Below, piece by piece: positions 1 through 7,678 of a stretch of 33,747 nt of DNA (positions are counted from its first letter, which is position 1; each line of letters begins with the position of its first letter). Both the position numbers and the translations under genes were made by a program. The stretch is from NCBI GenBank assembly GCA_902777355.1, contig CACYTU010000045.1, positions 1 to 33,747 of the forward strand, written 5' to 3'. The notes below the pieces were generated by a model that saw only the letters and a program-made list of their open reading frames with translations, made no database searches and was not told the DNA's origin. The DNA is from an uncultured Lachnospiraceae bacterium. Lineage in GTDB: Bacteria > Bacillota > Clostridia > Lachnospirales > Lachnospiraceae.

Positions 1-137
1 CTTTCAAGATGCCGTCATATCTTTTAAAGCAAGGGGTGCCCTGCCAGGTGTTGCGCTGAAATCTTACACTTGACAAAAGGTCACTTCATATCAGTAACGA
101 AATACGCACATTTGAGTTCATATATCTTAATTCGAGG

Positions 138-166
138 TTGTGTTTTTAAAATGAACGTTATATAAT
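138..166 (+). promoter_or_regulatory. Putative sigma-A promoter of the first FN3-like gene
   Basis: A TTGTGT -35 box and a perfect TATAAT -10 box (161-166) are separated by exactly 17 bases. Transcription would start near 173 and reach the ATG at 209 after a leader of about 35 bases. The surrounding 100 bases are AT-rich. A second TTGACA at 70-75 has no good -10 partner. Confidence 0.6.
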
Positions 167-208
167 GTAGTGTGATTATTAAAAACCTGCCGAGGAGGGA
201 GTCATATA

Positions 209-919
209 ATGTTCAATTCTATTAAACGCCTTGCCGCTTCGCTTCTGATCGCGGTTCTGCTGGTAGGTAGTTTTTCTCTCACCAGCGCGGAAGCAGCTCT
301 GGCAAAACCTGCTAATGCCCATTTTGTCAGGTGGAACAACAAACAGTTCACATCCTGCAGAATAGGCTGGAACAAAGTAAAAAACGCAGACGGATACGAA
401 ATCAAGTGGACTTATACCGACAGGAGTCACTATAAGCATACTTATCAGTATTATATCTACAATGTACTCGATATCAATGGTCTCTCCAACGAAAATGTCT
501 ATCAGGTTCAGGTAAGGGCTATCAAGCTTAACTCCAAAAACAAGCCTTCAGGTTACAGCCCCTGGTCCAACTACGTATTCATCACCCCCTGGCCCCGCAA
601 TCTTAGCGGCCGGCTCTCGGGCAGCCACAATGTCAAGATCAAATGGAACAAGATCAGCGGCTGCAGCGGGTATAATATCCTGCTGACAACGAATCCTTAC
701 GGCAGCTGGCGCTGGAATCAGTACACCGCCGAGAAAGCCACTGCCACTTCCTGCAAGATCAAGAAGTACCAGAAGAGCAACCTCAAAAAATATACGAACT
801 ACTATGTCCGGGTTATGACGAGGCTGAAACGCAACGGACACTACCTCTCAAATCCCGCCCCGGGTGCAGGATACTATTCGGGGACTTTCTATATTTATAA
901 AACTTATACCTACAACTAA
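209..919 (+). CDS. Small secreted protein with two fibronectin type III-like modules (paralogue 1)
   Basis: A 236-residue exported protein. Residues 1-29 form a signal peptide: basic start (MFNSIKR), hydrophobic core, and an SAEA-type cleavage site. The mature part has two repeats of about 100 residues, each following an FN3-like pattern (GW/KWNK near the start of a strand, GYEIKW or GYNILL, then a Tyr-rich Y-x-V-x-V-R strand). It is basic and rich in Tyr, Trp, Lys and Asn. The AGGAGG at 193-198 sits 10 bases before the ATG. It is a single transcription unit with its own promoter and terminator. Two close relatives lie about 11 kb away (11249-11938 and 12220-12909). No catalytic domain, cell-wall anchor or transmembrane tail is visible. 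The FN3 assignment is inferred from the strand pattern; the role is unknown, and carbohydrate or surface binding is only a guess. Confidence 0.8.
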   Translation: MFNSIKRLAASLLIAVLLVGSFSLTSAEAALAKPANAHFVRWNNKQFTSCRIGWNKVKNADGYEIKWTYTDRSHYKHTYQYYIYNVLDINGLSNENVYQVQVRAIKLNSKNKPSGYSPWSNYVFITPWPRNLSGRLSGSHNVKIKWNKISGCSGYNILLTTNPYGSWRWNQYTAEKATATSCKIKKYQKSNLKKYTNYYVRVMTRLKRNGHYLSNPAPGAGYYSGTFYIYKTYTYN

Positions 920-983
920 GACCGGTTACCACATATTTTCCGGAAATGACCAGAGCCGGTTAATCCGGAGATAAAGAAAGTAT

Positions 984-1025
984 ATGCGGCAGGATGCAGA
1001 TTCAGAACATCCTGCCGCATTTTTC
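984..1025 (+). terminator. Intrinsic terminator of the first FN3-like gene
   Basis: A perfect 13-bp stem (984-996 with 1008-1020), an 11-base loop and a run of T. It ends the transcript from 209-919. It also shows that an in-frame ATG at 994 is not the start of the next gene. Confidence 0.88.
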
Positions 1026-1059
1026 CGCCCCGGCGGCACATAAAAACGGAGAACAAACT

Positions 1060-1674
1060 ATGATTAAATCCACCCGCAGTACTGCTGCCCGCTCCTCTTT
1101 CGAGCCGGACCTCTCCTCCATCCGGATCATCCGCAGTTCCAGACGCACACTGTCGCTGCAGGTCCGGCCTGACGGTCAGGTGATCGTAAGAGCCCCTCAC
1201 CATGTCACCCTGCAGGAAATTTCCTCTTTTGTGAGGAAAAACAGCAGCTGGCTGCAGAAGCACCTGGAAAAAGCCGAAAAAGAAAAAGAGCTGAACGCGG
1301 CATCGCCGGTTCAGCCTCTCACAATGGAAGATATTCAAAAGCTGGCAGACGAAGCGCTCCGGGTAATACCCGGACGCGTTGCCCACTATGCCTCTCTGGT
1401 CGGAGTGACATACGGAAGGATCACCGTGCGAAACCAGAAGACCCGGTGGGGAAGCTGTTCCTCAAAAGGAAACCTCAATTTCAACTGTCTGCTCATGCTG
1501 GCCCCGCCTGAGATCCTGGACTATGTAGTCGTCCACGAACTCTGCCACAGAAAGCAGATGAACCATTCCCCTAAATTCTGGGCTGAAGTGGCCGCGGTCA
1601 TCCCCGATTATAAAACTCGTGAAAAGTGGCTCAAGACAGAGGGAACCCGGATCATGCGCCGCATGACCGGCTGA
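1060..1674 (+). CDS. YgjP-like zinc metallopeptidase (DUF45/M48-related)
   Basis: A 204-residue protein with the zinc motif HELCHRKQMNHS at about residues 158-169, preceded by the RWGSCSSKGNLNFN block typical of the YgjP/DUF45 (WLM-like) family. The two His and the Glu of HExxH, plus the downstream His, are all present. No signal peptide is seen, so it should be cytoplasmic. Family members are often annotated as predicted metal-dependent hydrolases, and their substrates are largely unknown. I chose the ATG at 1060, with GGAG about 8 bases upstream, because the earlier in-frame ATG at 994 lies inside the preceding terminator hairpin. The gene ends just before a tandem repeat and converges with the HAD gene. 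Confidence 0.85.
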   Translation: MIKSTRSTAARSSFEPDLSSIRIIRSSRRTLSLQVRPDGQVIVRAPHHVTLQEISSFVRKNSSWLQKHLEKAEKEKELNAASPVQPLTMEDIQKLADEALRVIPGRVAHYASLVGVTYGRITVRNQKTRWGSCSSKGNLNFNCLLMLAPPEILDYVVVHELCHRKQMNHSPKFWAEVAAVIPDYKTREKWLKTEGTRIMRRMTG

Positions 1675-1696
1675 ATGTTTCCCGGCTCATCCACCC

Positions 1697-1816
1697 GCTC
1701 AATAATCACTTCAATCCCTTCACTCAGCAATCACTTCAGTCTCCCACTCAGTGATCACTTCAGTCCCCCACTCAGTGATCACTTCAGTCCCCCCACTCAG
1801 TGATCACTTCATCCGC
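1697..1816. repeat. 24-25 bp tandem repeat, about 5 copies, overlapping the 3' end of the HAD gene
   Basis: The unit reads approximately CACTCAGTGATCACTTCAGT plus 4-5 C. Copies begin near 1697 (degenerate), 1721, 1745, 1769 and 1794 and become more alike toward the gene. The last copy encodes the C-terminal residues of the minus-strand HAD protein (VITEWGD and stop). The other copies look like tandem duplications of that gene end, each bringing an in-frame TGA. Each good copy contains the palindrome AGTGATCACT. Confidence 0.9.
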
Positions 1817-2419
1817 TGTGCGGACAATCTCCTCCCAGTCCTCACAGTAGGGATCATAAACACCGACTGTATGGAAACCCGCCTTTTTGGCTGTCCGGAT
1901 CGCGAGTCCGGCGTCTTCATAGACAGCGGTCTCGTCGGGACGGGCGCCCATTCTGCGGGCGGCCTCCAGAAAAGCATCAGGCCTGTCTTTTCCGTGGCCG
2001 ACTTCTTCACAGCTCAGCGCAAAAGAAAAAAGGTTCCATATGCCCAGACGTTCCAGGCACAGTCTGACCAGGGGAGAGGCAGTCGCACTCACAATGCAGA
2101 GTGTCGCTCCGTTCTCACGCATCTTTTCCAGTGATTCCCTGACCCCCTTTTTCAGAGGGATGTCTCTCTCGTAGTGGCCTCGCATCACATCTGCCAGCTG
2201 CTCCTGAATCTGAGCAGGTTCTTCGGGAAGATTAAACTGTTCCTTCAGGAAGGCACAGGCCTCGGGCATTATCATTGTCTTGATCCGTGCCATCAGGTCG
2301 TCAAAATTCCCTTCTATTCCCTTTGAATTCAAATAGTCCGGACTCAGTCTGTTCCAGTAAGGCATGGAATCTATGATTGTCCCGTCCATGTCCAGGATGC
2401 AGTATTTTTTATTACCCAA
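1784..2419 (-). CDS. HAD-superfamily phosphatase, beta-phosphoglucomutase-like
   Basis: A 211-residue soluble hydrolase. Motif I is LDMDGT near the N-terminus (Asp nucleophile and Asp acid/base), followed by a helical cap (DSMPYWNRLSPDYL). Motif II is CIVSAT, motif III is the Lys of GHGKDRPD, and motif IV is YEDAGLAIRTAKKAG. This is the subfamily I pattern seen in beta-phosphoglucomutase and phosphoglycolate phosphatase-like enzymes; the substrate cannot be read from the sequence. The open frame extends further upstream, but the TTG at 2419, with GGAGG about 9 bases before it, gives the usual start (MGNKKYCILDMDG). The 3' end overlaps a tandem repeat. It lies downstream of the pyrophosphatase gene on the same strand, with a strong hairpin between them. 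Confidence 0.82.
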   Translation of the reverse strand: MGNKKYCILDMDGTIIDSMPYWNRLSPDYLNSKGIEGNFDDLMARIKTMIMPEACAFLKEQFNLPEEPAQIQEQLADVMRGHYERDIPLKKGVRESLEKMRENGATLCIVSATASPLVRLCLERLGIWNLFSFALSCEEVGHGKDRPDAFLEAARRMGARPDETAVYEDAGLAIRTAKKAGFHTVGVYDPYCEDWEEIVRTADEVITEWGD

Positions 2420-2467
2420 ACGTGTATTTCCTCCGCAATAGTCCGGGGAAGGTCCCCGTTTTTCAGC

Positions 2468-2504
2468 GCACCCCGGCGGACATCTCACTGTCCGGCCGGG
2501 GTGC
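2468..2504 (-). terminator. Strong hairpin between the pyrophosphatase and HAD genes
   Basis: Arms GCACCCCGG and CCGGGGTGC (2468-2476 and 2496-2504), with an inner CGGACA/TGTCCG extension, give about 15 paired bases with one bulge. There is no good T-run on the minus strand, so it may be a weak terminator, an RNA stabiliser or a processing site rather than a classical terminator. Next to it, 2522-2572 is almost pure pyrimidine on the plus strand. Confidence 0.5.
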
Positions 2505-2569
2505 AGCCCTCCGAAGACAAAGTCTTTCTTGCTTTTCTTGTCTTTCTTCTCTATCTTTTCTTTCTCTTT

Positions 2570-4216
2570 TTAAGATCTGTACTTTTGGATCACTTCCGTC
2601 ACGCGGGGAATGATCTGTGACGTTCGGGAGACAACACCCTCCTGGAAGCTGTATAATTCACCGGGATTGTTCGGGTAGGCTTCCAGGGCCCATTCGACTT
2701 TGGCTCCCGCATAGTAGAGGATACATCCGTTTTCCAGTGCCGAGACAAAGGCCAGAATGCAGAGATCCAGGTCACGGCTGCGGCAGTAGTCCTGGAGTCT
2801 TGCGTGGATATCCAGAGGATCCTCCCTGTATGCCCTGATATCAGATACATTGACACGGCCGAAAACGACACGGATTCCTGCGATGTCGCGGAAGATCATG
2901 TCATGGCTTATCATTTCGTCGACCATCTTGTCGCGCACCTCTGTATCCATGGAGAACATTTCCTCCGCGAACTCATTCAGGCGCAGATCCGCCATAGCAG
3001 CCAGAATATTGGCGGTCTCAATATCCAGAGAGGTCGTTGTGGGAGCCTGCAGATTCACTGTGGCTGAAAGGATGCCTCCAAGCAGCAGGCCTGCCAGCTC
3101 TTTGGAAAACGGGATCATGTTTTCCCGGAAAATCGTGGCGATGATGGTAGATGTCGCTCCGACGATCTCATTGCGGAAATCAACCGGTCTGGGAGTGGAG
3201 AAATTGGCGACACGGTGGTGGTCAATGACCTCCAGTACGGGCGCCCTGCTTATTCCTTCGACCGAATGCTGAAACTCGTTGTGGTCGACAAGGATCAGCT
3301 TCTTGTTGTGGTAGTTCATGATCTGATATCTGGAGACATATCCGATCAAATGGTTCTTTTTGTCCACGACTGGATAGGAGCGGAAACGCGTGGCCGCCAT
3401 TTTTTTGTTGACATCATCCGCCAGTTCATGGCTGTAGAAGACTGTCACTTTATCCCTCATGATCAGCCCTACCGGAGAGGCCAGATAAAGATAGCGGCTC
3501 GTGTTCATCGCGCTGTATCCCGAAAGAATAATGGGACAATGCTTTTCCTCTGCCAGGCTGAGTACTTCAGGATCCACGGATTCCGTGTGAAGCAGAACCA
3601 GCATGCCGGCCCCCTGTCGCATCAGTTCAAGCGATCCGCGTTTTTCATTGCCGTTGATGACGATTTTCCCCTCCGGGTCACACTCGATCAGGGTGTCTCC
3701 TTCATTTCGAGTCAGAATACCGATGCTGCCGCTTATATTGCGGTCGGGATCATCATAGACCACTTTCCCGTTGACTGCCCTGGCAAAATACTCTGCGGAT
3801 GTCTGACGCAGCATCTCCCGGGTGGTTTCCGTATCACCCAGGGCCAGTTTGGCGATATCCGTCTTGGAAATCCACCCCTGAAGAACTCCTTCGCCGTCTG
3901 TAACCGCAAAGGACTCCCGTCCCGTCTCCTCCATCTTGCGGACAGTCTCCAGAATAGACAGGTCAGAGGTTATAGTCAGCGGCTCATCGAGGTCGATCTC
4001 GTCCATCCTGACCTTTGCGGTCTTCAAAAGAAGCGGTTTGGAAAAATGGAATTTTTTTAACAGATATTTGGACTCCAGATTCACCCGCCCCAGTCTGCAG
4101 GCAACCGCGTCAAGCCCTTGCGCCCGCTTGTAGAACGCATACCCGATTGCAGCCGCAATGCAGTCAGTATCCGGTTTCTGATGTCCTGTCACATATATTT
4201 TATTATCCTGTGCCAT
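2570..4216 (-). CDS. Mn-dependent inorganic pyrophosphatase with CBS and DRTGG regulatory domains
   Basis: A 548-residue family II (DHH) pyrophosphatase that hydrolyses PPi to two phosphates and drives biosynthetic reactions. The N-terminal catalytic part carries the metal motif GHQKPDTDC (residues 11-19). CBS domains (about 70-125 and 250-300) flank a DRTGG-like domain. The catalytic domain then resumes with LVDHNEFQ and VIDHHR (DHH motif), and a DHHA2 domain occupies the C-terminus. This matches CBS-PPases of Clostridia, in which adenine nucleotides bound by the CBS domains control activity (family knowledge). It is longer than the roughly 310 residues of plain family II enzymes because of the insert. 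GAGGACATACT precedes the ATG. It appears to be transcribed alone or with the HAD gene. Confidence 0.92.
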   Translation of the reverse strand: MAQDNKIYVTGHQKPDTDCIAAAIGYAFYKRAQGLDAVACRLGRVNLESKYLLKKFHFSKPLLLKTAKVRMDEIDLDEPLTITSDLSILETVRKMEETGRESFAVTDGEGVLQGWISKTDIAKLALGDTETTREMLRQTSAEYFARAVNGKVVYDDPDRNISGSIGILTRNEGDTLIECDPEGKIVINGNEKRGSLELMRQGAGMLVLLHTESVDPEVLSLAEEKHCPIILSGYSAMNTSRYLYLASPVGLIMRDKVTVFYSHELADDVNKKMAATRFRSYPVVDKKNHLIGYVSRYQIMNYHNKKLILVDHNEFQHSVEGISRAPVLEVIDHHRVANFSTPRPVDFRNEIVGATSTIIATIFRENMIPFSKELAGLLLGGILSATVNLQAPTTTSLDIETANILAAMADLRLNEFAEEMFSMDTEVRDKMVDEMISHDMIFRDIAGIRVVFGRVNVSDIRAYREDPLDIHARLQDYCRSRDLDLCILAFVSALENGCILYYAGAKVEWALEAYPNNPGELYSFQEGVVSRTSQIIPRVTEVIQKYRS

Positions 4217-4345
4217 AGTATGTCCTCATGTTTCTCGAAGGCATGCGGCCAACTGTGACCCGGATGCAGCTCTTTGTCAGAGTTCATCTTCATCAGTTCT
4301 TTTACGCAAGTACATTCTGCATCAGGTCTGTTCCGGTCACGATGA

Positions 4346-5620
4346 TCAGATTGCGCCCAGAGCCTGGGTCAGATCATCGATCAGATCTTTCGCGCTCTCA
4401 AGTCCGCAGGAGAAACGGATCAGGTCGGGGGTTACGCCGCCTGCCTTCAGTTCCTCATCGGAGAGCTGGCGGTGGGTGGAAGAAGCGGGATGAAGTACGC
4501 ATGTGTGCGCATCGGCTACATGGGTGGCGATCATGCCGATCTTCAGATGTTTCATAAACTCTTCCGCTGCCGCGCGCCCGCCCTTCACACCGAAGGAAAT
4601 GACACCGCAGGTGCCGTTGGGCATGTATTTCTTTGCTCTCTCATAATACTTATTGGAAGGAAGTCCGGGATAGTTGACCCACTCGACCTTCTCGTGTCCC
4701 TCAAGGAACTCCGCGACCTTCTGGGCGTTCTCACAGTGCCTGGGCATGCGGACAGCCAGGGACTCAAGACCCAGGTTGAGGAAGAAGGCATTCATGGGAG
4801 CCTGGATGGAACCCAGGTCACGCATCAGCTGGGCCGTGGCCTTTGTGATATAGGCGCCTCCCTGACCGAAACGCTCCGCGTAAGTGATCCCGTGATAGGA
4901 TTCATCCGGCGTGGTCAGACCAGGGAATTTGTCAGCATGTGCCATCCAGTCGAATTTTCCGCTGTCCACGATGCATCCGCCCACAGCTGCGTCATGTCCG
5001 TCCATGTACTTGGTCGTGGAGTGAACGACGATATCTGCCCCCCACTCGAAAGGTCTGCAGTTGATAGGAGTCGCGAAAGTATTGTCGATGATCAGCGGAA
5101 CACCGTGGTCATGCGCAACCCTGGCAAAGCGCTCGATATCAAAGACGATCAGAGCGGGGTTGGCGATCGTCTCCCCGAAGACAGCTTTTGTGTTGGGACG
5201 GAAAGCCGCCTCAAGTTCTTCGTCGGAACAGTCGGGATCGACAAAAGTAAAGTCAATGCCCATGCGGCGCATTGTGACATTAAAGAGGTTAAAAGTACCT
5301 CCGTAGATCGTGGAGGAAGCGACTACATGGTCGCCGCATCCGGCGAGATTAAAAACGGAGAAGAAAGAGGCCGCCTGACCGGAAGATGTCAGCATGGCGG
5401 CTGTGCCGCCCTCCAGGGCAGCGATTTTTGCTGCTACCATATCGTTTGTGGGATTCTGCAGCCTTGTGTAAAAGTAGCCCTCTGCCTCAAGATCAAACAG
5501 CTTACCCATATCTTCGCTGGTGTCATATTTGAAGGTCGTGCTCTGAATGATCGGAATCATTCTGGATTCACCGTTTTTGGGTTCATATCCGGCCTGGATG
5601 CACTTTGTATCTCTTTCCAT
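4346..5620 (-). CDS. metY: O-acetylhomoserine sulfhydrylase (O-acetylhomoserine aminocarboxypropyltransferase)
   Basis: A 424-residue PLP enzyme of the Cys/Met-metabolism family that makes homocysteine from O-acetylhomoserine and sulfide. Visible features are the N-terminal TKCIQAGY/NGESRMIPIIQST block, the YTRLQNPTND substrate loop, and the PLP lysine in VVHSTTKYMDGHD with the preceding IIDNTFATP. Its length matches MetY (about 425) rather than cystathionine gamma-synthase or lyase (about 380). GGGAGG lies 6-8 bases before the ATG. The partner metA is about 14 kb away on the same strand. Its promoter appears to lie inside the palindromic element just upstream. No SAM riboswitch or T-box was recognised. 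Confidence 0.93.
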   Translation of the reverse strand: MERDTKCIQAGYEPKNGESRMIPIIQSTTFKYDTSEDMGKLFDLEAEGYFYTRLQNPTNDMVAAKIAALEGGTAAMLTSSGQAASFFSVFNLAGCGDHVVASSTIYGGTFNLFNVTMRRMGIDFTFVDPDCSDEELEAAFRPNTKAVFGETIANPALIVFDIERFARVAHDHGVPLIIDNTFATPINCRPFEWGADIVVHSTTKYMDGHDAAVGGCIVDSGKFDWMAHADKFPGLTTPDESYHGITYAERFGQGGAYITKATAQLMRDLGSIQAPMNAFFLNLGLESLAVRMPRHCENAQKVAEFLEGHEKVEWVNYPGLPSNKYYERAKKYMPNGTCGVISFGVKGGRAAAEEFMKHLKIGMIATHVADAHTCVLHPASSTHRQLSDEELKAGGVTPDLIRFSCGLESAKDLIDDLTQALGAI

Positions 5621-5642
5621 TTTTTCCTCCCGAAACTATATA

Positions 5643-5866
5643 ATTGATACTATATAATGATGTAAAGGTCAAAAGCCAGGAAAAGGCTCTGAGTCTCGTC
5701 AATATGCACATACAACCGCAGGACCATTGCGCAGCTCCGAAGGAGATGTTTACCGCTGCCAGCGAGGATTGAGCGAGAGCGTGTCCAAAGTGTTTGTGCA
5801 TATTGACGAGACGGATTATATTTAACCACCTTTTGACCCCGACATCATATAATTGACTGATACTAT
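5643..5866. repeat. Long nested palindromic (MITE-like) intergenic element
   Basis: Two nested inverted repeats fill the proC-metY gap. The inner arms are a perfect 18 bp (5693-5710 with 5795-5812, GTCTCGTCAATATGCACA). The outer arms match as GGTCAAAAG/CTTTTGACC (5667-5675 with 5830-5838) and ATGATGT/ACATCAT (5657-5663 with 5842-5848), and both flanks continue as AT-rich sequence containing GATACTAT. The 84-base core has small hairpins (CTCCGAAGGAG; CGCTGCCAGCG). It contains no credible gene. It could be a miniature inverted-repeat element or a conserved structured leader. No target-site duplication was seen. Confidence 0.7.
5644..5672 (-). promoter_or_regulatory. Putative metY promoter within a palindromic arm
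   Basis: On the minus strand, TTGACC (5667-5672) and TATCAA (5644-5649) are 17 bases apart, giving a start about 17 bases before the ATG and just ahead of the ribosome-binding site. An alternative TTTACA/TATATA pair would put the start too close to the Shine-Dalgarno sequence. The -35 box lies in the outer arm of the palindromic element. Confidence 0.45.
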
Positions 5867-5889
5867 TAGAATTGATTAATACTATTAAT

Positions 5890-6687
5890 TCAAAGCGACG
5901 CGGACTTTTCGGCACAGGCTTTGACGCATTCGAAAACCGCGCTGCGGAATCCCTTTTCCTCCAGAACCCGGACGGCTTCAATCGTTGTCCCTGCGGGAGA
6001 CGTCACCATATCTTTGAGTTCTCCGGGGTGCTTTCCGGTCTCAAGAACCATTTTGGCACTTCCAAGAACTGCCTGAGAGGCGAATTTATATGCCATTGCC
6101 CTGGGCATTCCGCCCTGGACCGCCGCATCCGCCATCGCCTCGATAAACATGAAGACATAGGCAGGGGAACTTCCGCTGACAGCAGTCACGACGTCGAACA
6201 GGTTCTCGCCGACTTGCTCCACTTCTCCGAAAGCACTGCAGAGACGGCAGACTTCATCCATCTCCTGCTCAGTGACGCGGCTGTTCGAACACGCCGCGGT
6301 CATACCGGCTCCGACCAGGGCCGGTGTATTGGGCATCAGACGGACCAGACGGACAGGATAGTCCCGGAATCTCTCCTCGATCCATGAGACAGATCTTCCC
6401 GCCGCTATACTGACAAAGAGCTGCCCGGGCGTGGCTGTCTCCCTGATCCCGAAGATCACATCTTCGAGATACTGGGGCTTGACAGTCAGAAAGATGGTCT
6501 GCGCGCTCTTCACGACTTCGTTGTTGTCGTCAGTGACCGCAATGCCGCTCTCCGCCTTTATCTTCTCTCTGGCCGCAGCGGACAGATCCGCGCCGATGAT
6601 TTCTTCGGGACTCACAGCACCGGACGCGATGATTCCTCTGATGATCGCGCCGGCCATATTTCCGCAGCCGATAAATCCAAGTTTCAT
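5890..6687 (-). CDS. proC: Pyrroline-5-carboxylate reductase
   Basis: A 265-residue NAD(P)H enzyme for the last step of proline synthesis. The Rossmann motif GFIGCGNMAGAI starts at residue 4. Other family blocks are present: TVKPQYLEDV, the MPNTPALVGAGMTA stretch, and the C-terminal SGSSPAYVFMFIEAMADAAV and SPAGTTIEAVRVLEEKGFRSAV signatures. Length and order match ProC throughout. GGAGGTGA lies just before the ATG. It ends next to the palindromic element, and the upstream Cof-type gene is separated by about 145 bases with GC-rich inverted repeats, so co-transcription is uncertain. Confidence 0.95.
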   Translation of the reverse strand: MKLGFIGCGNMAGAIIRGIIASGAVSPEEIIGADLSAAAREKIKAESGIAVTDDNNEVVKSAQTIFLTVKPQYLEDVIFGIRETATPGQLFVSIAAGRSVSWIEERFRDYPVRLVRLMPNTPALVGAGMTAACSNSRVTEQEMDEVCRLCSAFGEVEQVGENLFDVVTAVSGSSPAYVFMFIEAMADAAVQGGMPRAMAYKFASQAVLGSAKMVLETGKHPGELKDMVTSPAGTTIEAVRVLEEKGFRSAVFECVKACAEKSASL

Positions 6688-6809
6688 ATTTCACCTCCAT
6701 TACCAGGTATCGCAAATTGTGTGCGATGAAAGCCGCGCTCTGTTTCGCGCCTCCCGCGCTTTCGCACTGCTCCGCACATCAGCATTCCCGGTCTGCCTTC
6801 ACATTCTGT

Positions 6810-6827
6810 GCGGGGCCCGGGCCCCGC
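6810..6827. other. 18-bp perfect GC palindrome after the Cof-type gene
   Basis: GCGGGGCCCGGGCCCCGC lies 5 bases past the stop of the minus-strand HAD gene (6833). It could fold as a tight hairpin and act as a transcript end or processing site, but no T-run follows on the minus strand. The adjacent 6719-6765 stretch also has an imperfect inverted repeat (GTGCGATGAAAG with CTTTCGCAC). Confidence 0.5.
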
Positions 6828-6832
6828 GATGA

Positions 6833-7606
6833 TCAGATCCTGTCCAGAAGTTCGCTTACCCCGCGCACGACTCCCTCTGCAGCTTCCTGCAGTTCCACGG
6901 GTGCATGGGACAGAGTATAAGGGTGATCAACACTCTGAAGAAGCGGCAGATCATTAAAAGAATCTCCGATTCCGTACATTTCCCGGACGGAGAAAGCCTT
7001 TCTCACGATCTCGATTCCGGTCCCCTTTGAACATCCGATGGGAGCTACGTCCACATGGGTTACATTGTGGAAGGCACAGACCCTGCTGCCATAGACCCTG
7101 TTGATCTCAGCCGCAGCCGCGGCAGCAGCTTCCCTGCTCTCCGCCGCCAGAGACAGGCCATAGACATGCCCGTCCGTGAGATCATCAAATGAGTCTATAT
7201 GCGTCTTCAGATACGATTCCTCTTCAAAGGTATAGACAGTGTCATTGGCCTGGATCACGGCCTTCATATCAGGAGTATATTCCTCGAAAATGTCTTTTAC
7301 AATCCCGATGGGAAGGCATTTTCTGAAAAGTACGTTCTCCTCCCCGTCGACAACCAGGGCCCCGCTTGCCAAAATATAAAAATCGGGGCGGATAAAAGGG
7401 CCGATCACATTTCTGACTCCCACCAGAGAGCGGCCGGTGCACAGACCGAAAAGCCCCCCGCGCTGCTGATAATAAATGATCGCAAAAATATCAGCCGCCC
7501 GCATGGGCTCTTCATCCCCCATGAAATACAGGGTGTTGTCAAAATCACTGGCCACTGCTCTTCCCGAAGAAGGCAGTGCAGCTCCCCGCTCTTTTTCTTT
7601 TATCAT
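6833..7606 (-). CDS. Cof-type HAD-IIB hydrolase
   Basis: A 257-residue soluble phosphatase of the HAD-IIB (Cof) group, usually active on sugar phosphates or cofactor phosphates. Motif I reads SDFDNTLYF (Asp at both catalytic positions, Asn in place of the common Gly). Motif II corresponds to the LCTGRS block, motif III is the Lys of CSKGTGIEIV, and motif IV is YGIGDSFNDLPLL. The cap lies between motifs II and III, as expected for type IIB. AGGAGG is followed by TTG at 7618 and ATG at 7606 in frame. I give the ATG, but the spacing (2 or 14 bases) is not ideal for either. A short AT-rich degenerate repeat (7630-7680) separates it from truA. Confidence 0.83.
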   Translation of the reverse strand: MIKEKERGAALPSSGRAVASDFDNTLYFMGDEEPMRAADIFAIIYYQQRGGLFGLCTGRSLVGVRNVIGPFIRPDFYILASGALVVDGEENVLFRKCLPIGIVKDIFEEYTPDMKAVIQANDTVYTFEEESYLKTHIDSFDDLTDGHVYGLSLAAESREAAAAAAAEINRVYGSRVCAFHNVTHVDVAPIGCSKGTGIEIVRKAFSVREMYGIGDSFNDLPLLQSVDHPYTLSHAPVELQEAAEGVVRGVSELLDRI

Positions 7607-7678
7607 ATCAATGAACAAGGCCTCCTGTCTGTTTATTCTTTATCACTAATATTCTTTTATCGCTATTATCTTTATCAC

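Noticed and set aside
994-1059. Upstream extension of the metallopeptidase gene
   Set aside because: The in-frame ATG at 994 lies inside the terminator hairpin of the preceding gene; the ATG at 1060 has a ribosome-binding site.
5621-5889. SAM riboswitch or T-box in the metY leader
   Set aside because: The characteristic core motifs were not found by eye; the structure here is a symmetric inverted repeat. A covariance search could overturn this.
5583-5981. 132-residue minus-strand frame spanning the metY upstream region
   Set aside because: It runs through the palindromic element and overlaps both metY and proC; it has no family resemblance.
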